From: UBA5186 sp040005095
Lineage (GTDB): Bacteria; Actinomycetota; Thermoleophilia; Gaiellales; Gaiellaceae
Assembly (NCBI GenBank): GCA_040005095.1
Contig: JBDTZN010000004.1
Coordinates: 1 to 64,000 of the forward strand
Reading direction: 5' to 3'
Length of the DNA stretch: 64,000 nucleotides
Part shown: one piece after another, positions 62,830 to 64,000 of the stretch
Numbering within the stretch: the stretch's first letter is position 1
Layout: the number at the start of each line of letters is the position of its first letter
The notes under the pieces: generated by a model
Told to the model about the DNA's origin: nothing
Seen by the model: the letters and a program-made list of their open reading frames with translations, nothing else
Databases searched by the model: none
Translations under genes and position numbers: made by a program

Positions 62830-64000
62830 TTAGGCCGGGACGGGTTCCGCGTCGGGCTCGGGCTCGGCGGCGGCCTCTTCCGGCTTGTCCTCTTCGCCGC
62901 CCGACGCGCGCCCCTTCTCGACGGCCTGGTCGATCGTCCCGACCATGTAGAAGGCCTGCTCGGGGAGCTCATCGTGCTTGCCGTCGATGATCTCCTGGAA
63001 GCCGGTGATCGTGTCCTCGAGCCGCACGTACTGGCCAGGAGTGCCGGTGAACTGCTCGGCGACGAAGTTCGGCTGCGAGAGGAAGCGCTGGATCTTGCGG
63101 GCGCGCTGGACGGTCAGCTTGTCCTCGTCGGAGAGCTCGTCGATGCCGAGGATCGCGATGATGTCCTGCAGGTCGCGGTAGCGCTGGAGGATCTCCTGCA
63201 CGCGCGTCGCCGTCTCGTAGTGCTCGGCCGAGACGATGCCGGGCTGGAGCGCGCGCGAGGTCGACGTGAGCGGGTTGACGGCGGGGTAGATCCCCTGCTC
63301 CACGATCGCGCGGTCGAGCACCGTCGTCGCGTCGAGATGGGCGAACGTGTTCGCCGGGGCCGGGTCGGTGAGGTCGTCGGCCGGCACGTAGATGGCCTGG
63401 ACGGACGTGACCGAGCCGGTGCGCGTCGAGGTGATGCGCTCCTGCAGCTGGCCCATCTCCGTCGCCAGCGTCGGCTGGTAGCCGACCGCGCTCGGCATGC
63501 GGCCAAGCAGCGCGGAGACCTCGGACCCCGCCTGGACGAAGCGGAAGATGTTGTCGATGAAGAGGAGCACGTCCTGGCCCTGGTCGCGGAAGTACTCGGC
63601 CATCGTCAGGCCGGAGAGGCCCACGCGCAGGCGCGCGCCCGGCGGCTCGTTCATCTGGCCGTAGACGAGCGCTGTCTTGTCGATCACGCCCGACTCCTGC
63701 ATCTCGAGCCACATGTCGTTGCCCTCGCGGGTGCGCTCGCCGACACCACAGAAGACCGACAGGCCGCCGTGCTCGCGGGCGACGTTGTGGATCAGCTCCT
63801 GAATCAGCACGGTCTTGCCCACACCGGCGCCGCCGAACAGGCCCACCTTGCCGCCCTTGACGTACGGGGCGAGGAGATCGATCACCTTGATCCCGGTCTC
63901 CAGCAACTCGGTCGTCGGGGAGAGCTCCTGGAAGCTCGGCGGCTCACGGTGGATCGGCCAGCGCTCGCCGCCCTCCGGCAGCTTGTCGCCGAGGTCGATC
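62830..64000 (-). CDS. atpD: F1Fo ATP synthase beta subunit, C-terminal part
   Basis: The gene enters from the right edge and ends with TAA at 62830. Walker A GGAGVGKTVLIQELIHNVA, VFCGVGERTREGNDMWLEMQ with the catalytic Glu, VLLFIDNIFRFVQAGSEVSA, and DELSDEDKLTVQRARKIQRF (DELSEED loop). The end has an acidic, Glu/Pro-rich tail (about 25 residues: EEDKPEEAAAEPEPDAEP), longer than in most beta subunits. First visible residues include GDKLPEGGERWPIHREPP. The start lies outside. Confidence 0.96.
   Translation of the reverse strand, partial: IDLGDKLPEGGERWPIHREPPSFQELSPTTELLETGIKVIDLLAPYVKGGKVGLFGGAGVGKTVLIQELIHNVAREHGGLSVFCGVGERTREGNDMWLEMQESGVIDKTALVYGQMNEPPGARLRVGLSGLTMAEYFRDQGQDVLLFIDNIFRFVQAGSEVSALLGRMPSAVGYQPTLATEMGQLQERITSTRTGSVTSVQAIYVPADDLTDPAPANTFAHLDATTVLDRAIVEQGIYPAVNPLTSTSRALQPGIVSAEHYETATRVQEILQRYRDLQDIIAILGIDELSDEDKLTVQRARKIQRFLSQPNFVAEQFTGTPGQYVRLEDTITGFQEIIDGKHDELPEQAFYMVGTIDQAVEKGRASGGEEDKPEEAAAEPEPDAEPVPA

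Overview
High-GC genomic DNA with GTG and TTG starts, many 4-base stop/start overlaps (ATGA, GTGA) and short intergenic gaps. The gene content (ruvCAB-yebC-pdxTS, a chain of ECF sigma genes, alpha/beta-hydrolase/adenylate-cyclase fusions, a subtilase with tryptophan repeats, an archaeal-type AhcY next to a MerR gene) points to an actinobacterium, most likely class Thermoleophilia (Gaiella/Solirubrobacter-like). The taxonomy is an inference from gene content; no rRNA is present. The window is ordinary chromosome. I saw no phage, transposase, integrase or CRISPR array.

Layout. 1-7.5 kb: Holliday-junction genes ruvB(partial)-ruvA-ruvC, a secreted cupredoxin, yebC, the PLP synthase genes pdxT and pdxS separated by an SDR gene, an esterase and a DUF1385 membrane protein. 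7.5-11.5 kb: a 25-residue membrane peptide, a DnaQ/GIY-YIG repair nuclease behind a good LexA box, a secreted subtilase with Trp-rich repeats, and a CAU-anticodon tRNA. 11.5-19.3 kb: mixed metabolic and secreted genes (YjbQ, C26 amidase, GNAT, HAD phosphatase, degenerate GGDEF, sulfite-oxidase-like protein). 19.3-23.5 kb: two divergent ECF sigma genes, a zinc-finger anti-sigma gene, a GAF protein, Tag glycosylase and small proteins. 23.5-27.9 kb: a surface-type cluster of sulfatase, kinase-like/methyltransferase fusion and small membrane proteins. 27.9-31.1 kb: poorly conserved genes and decayed remnants (RibD-like, cold-shock-like).

31.3-48.9 kb: tmRNA and, 3 genes further on, smpB; tandem GNAT paralogues; a frameshifted hydrolase-cyclase; a PspC/LiaF-like protein with a PspC-histidine kinase and LuxR regulator; an RNase R-like gene; ftsEX; prfB with its programmed +1 frameshift; secA; the ribosome hibernation factor; comF. 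49-64 kb: an intact hydrolase-cyclase, UDP-sugar pyrophosphorylase, methionine-cycle genes (mtnA, ahcY with a MerR gene, and metH further on), an envelope-sugar block (cupin, nucleotidyltransferase, ugd, LCP protein), and atpC-atpD at the right edge.

Functional links: translation rescue and termination (ssrA, smpB, prfB, raiA), SecA export and FtsEX division, and methylation recycling (MerR, AhcY, MtnA, MetH). The least explained material is non-coding. One hairpin family has an identical 5x1 internal loop but different stems downstream of ssrA and secA. A composite palindromic repeat follows pdxS and ahcY.
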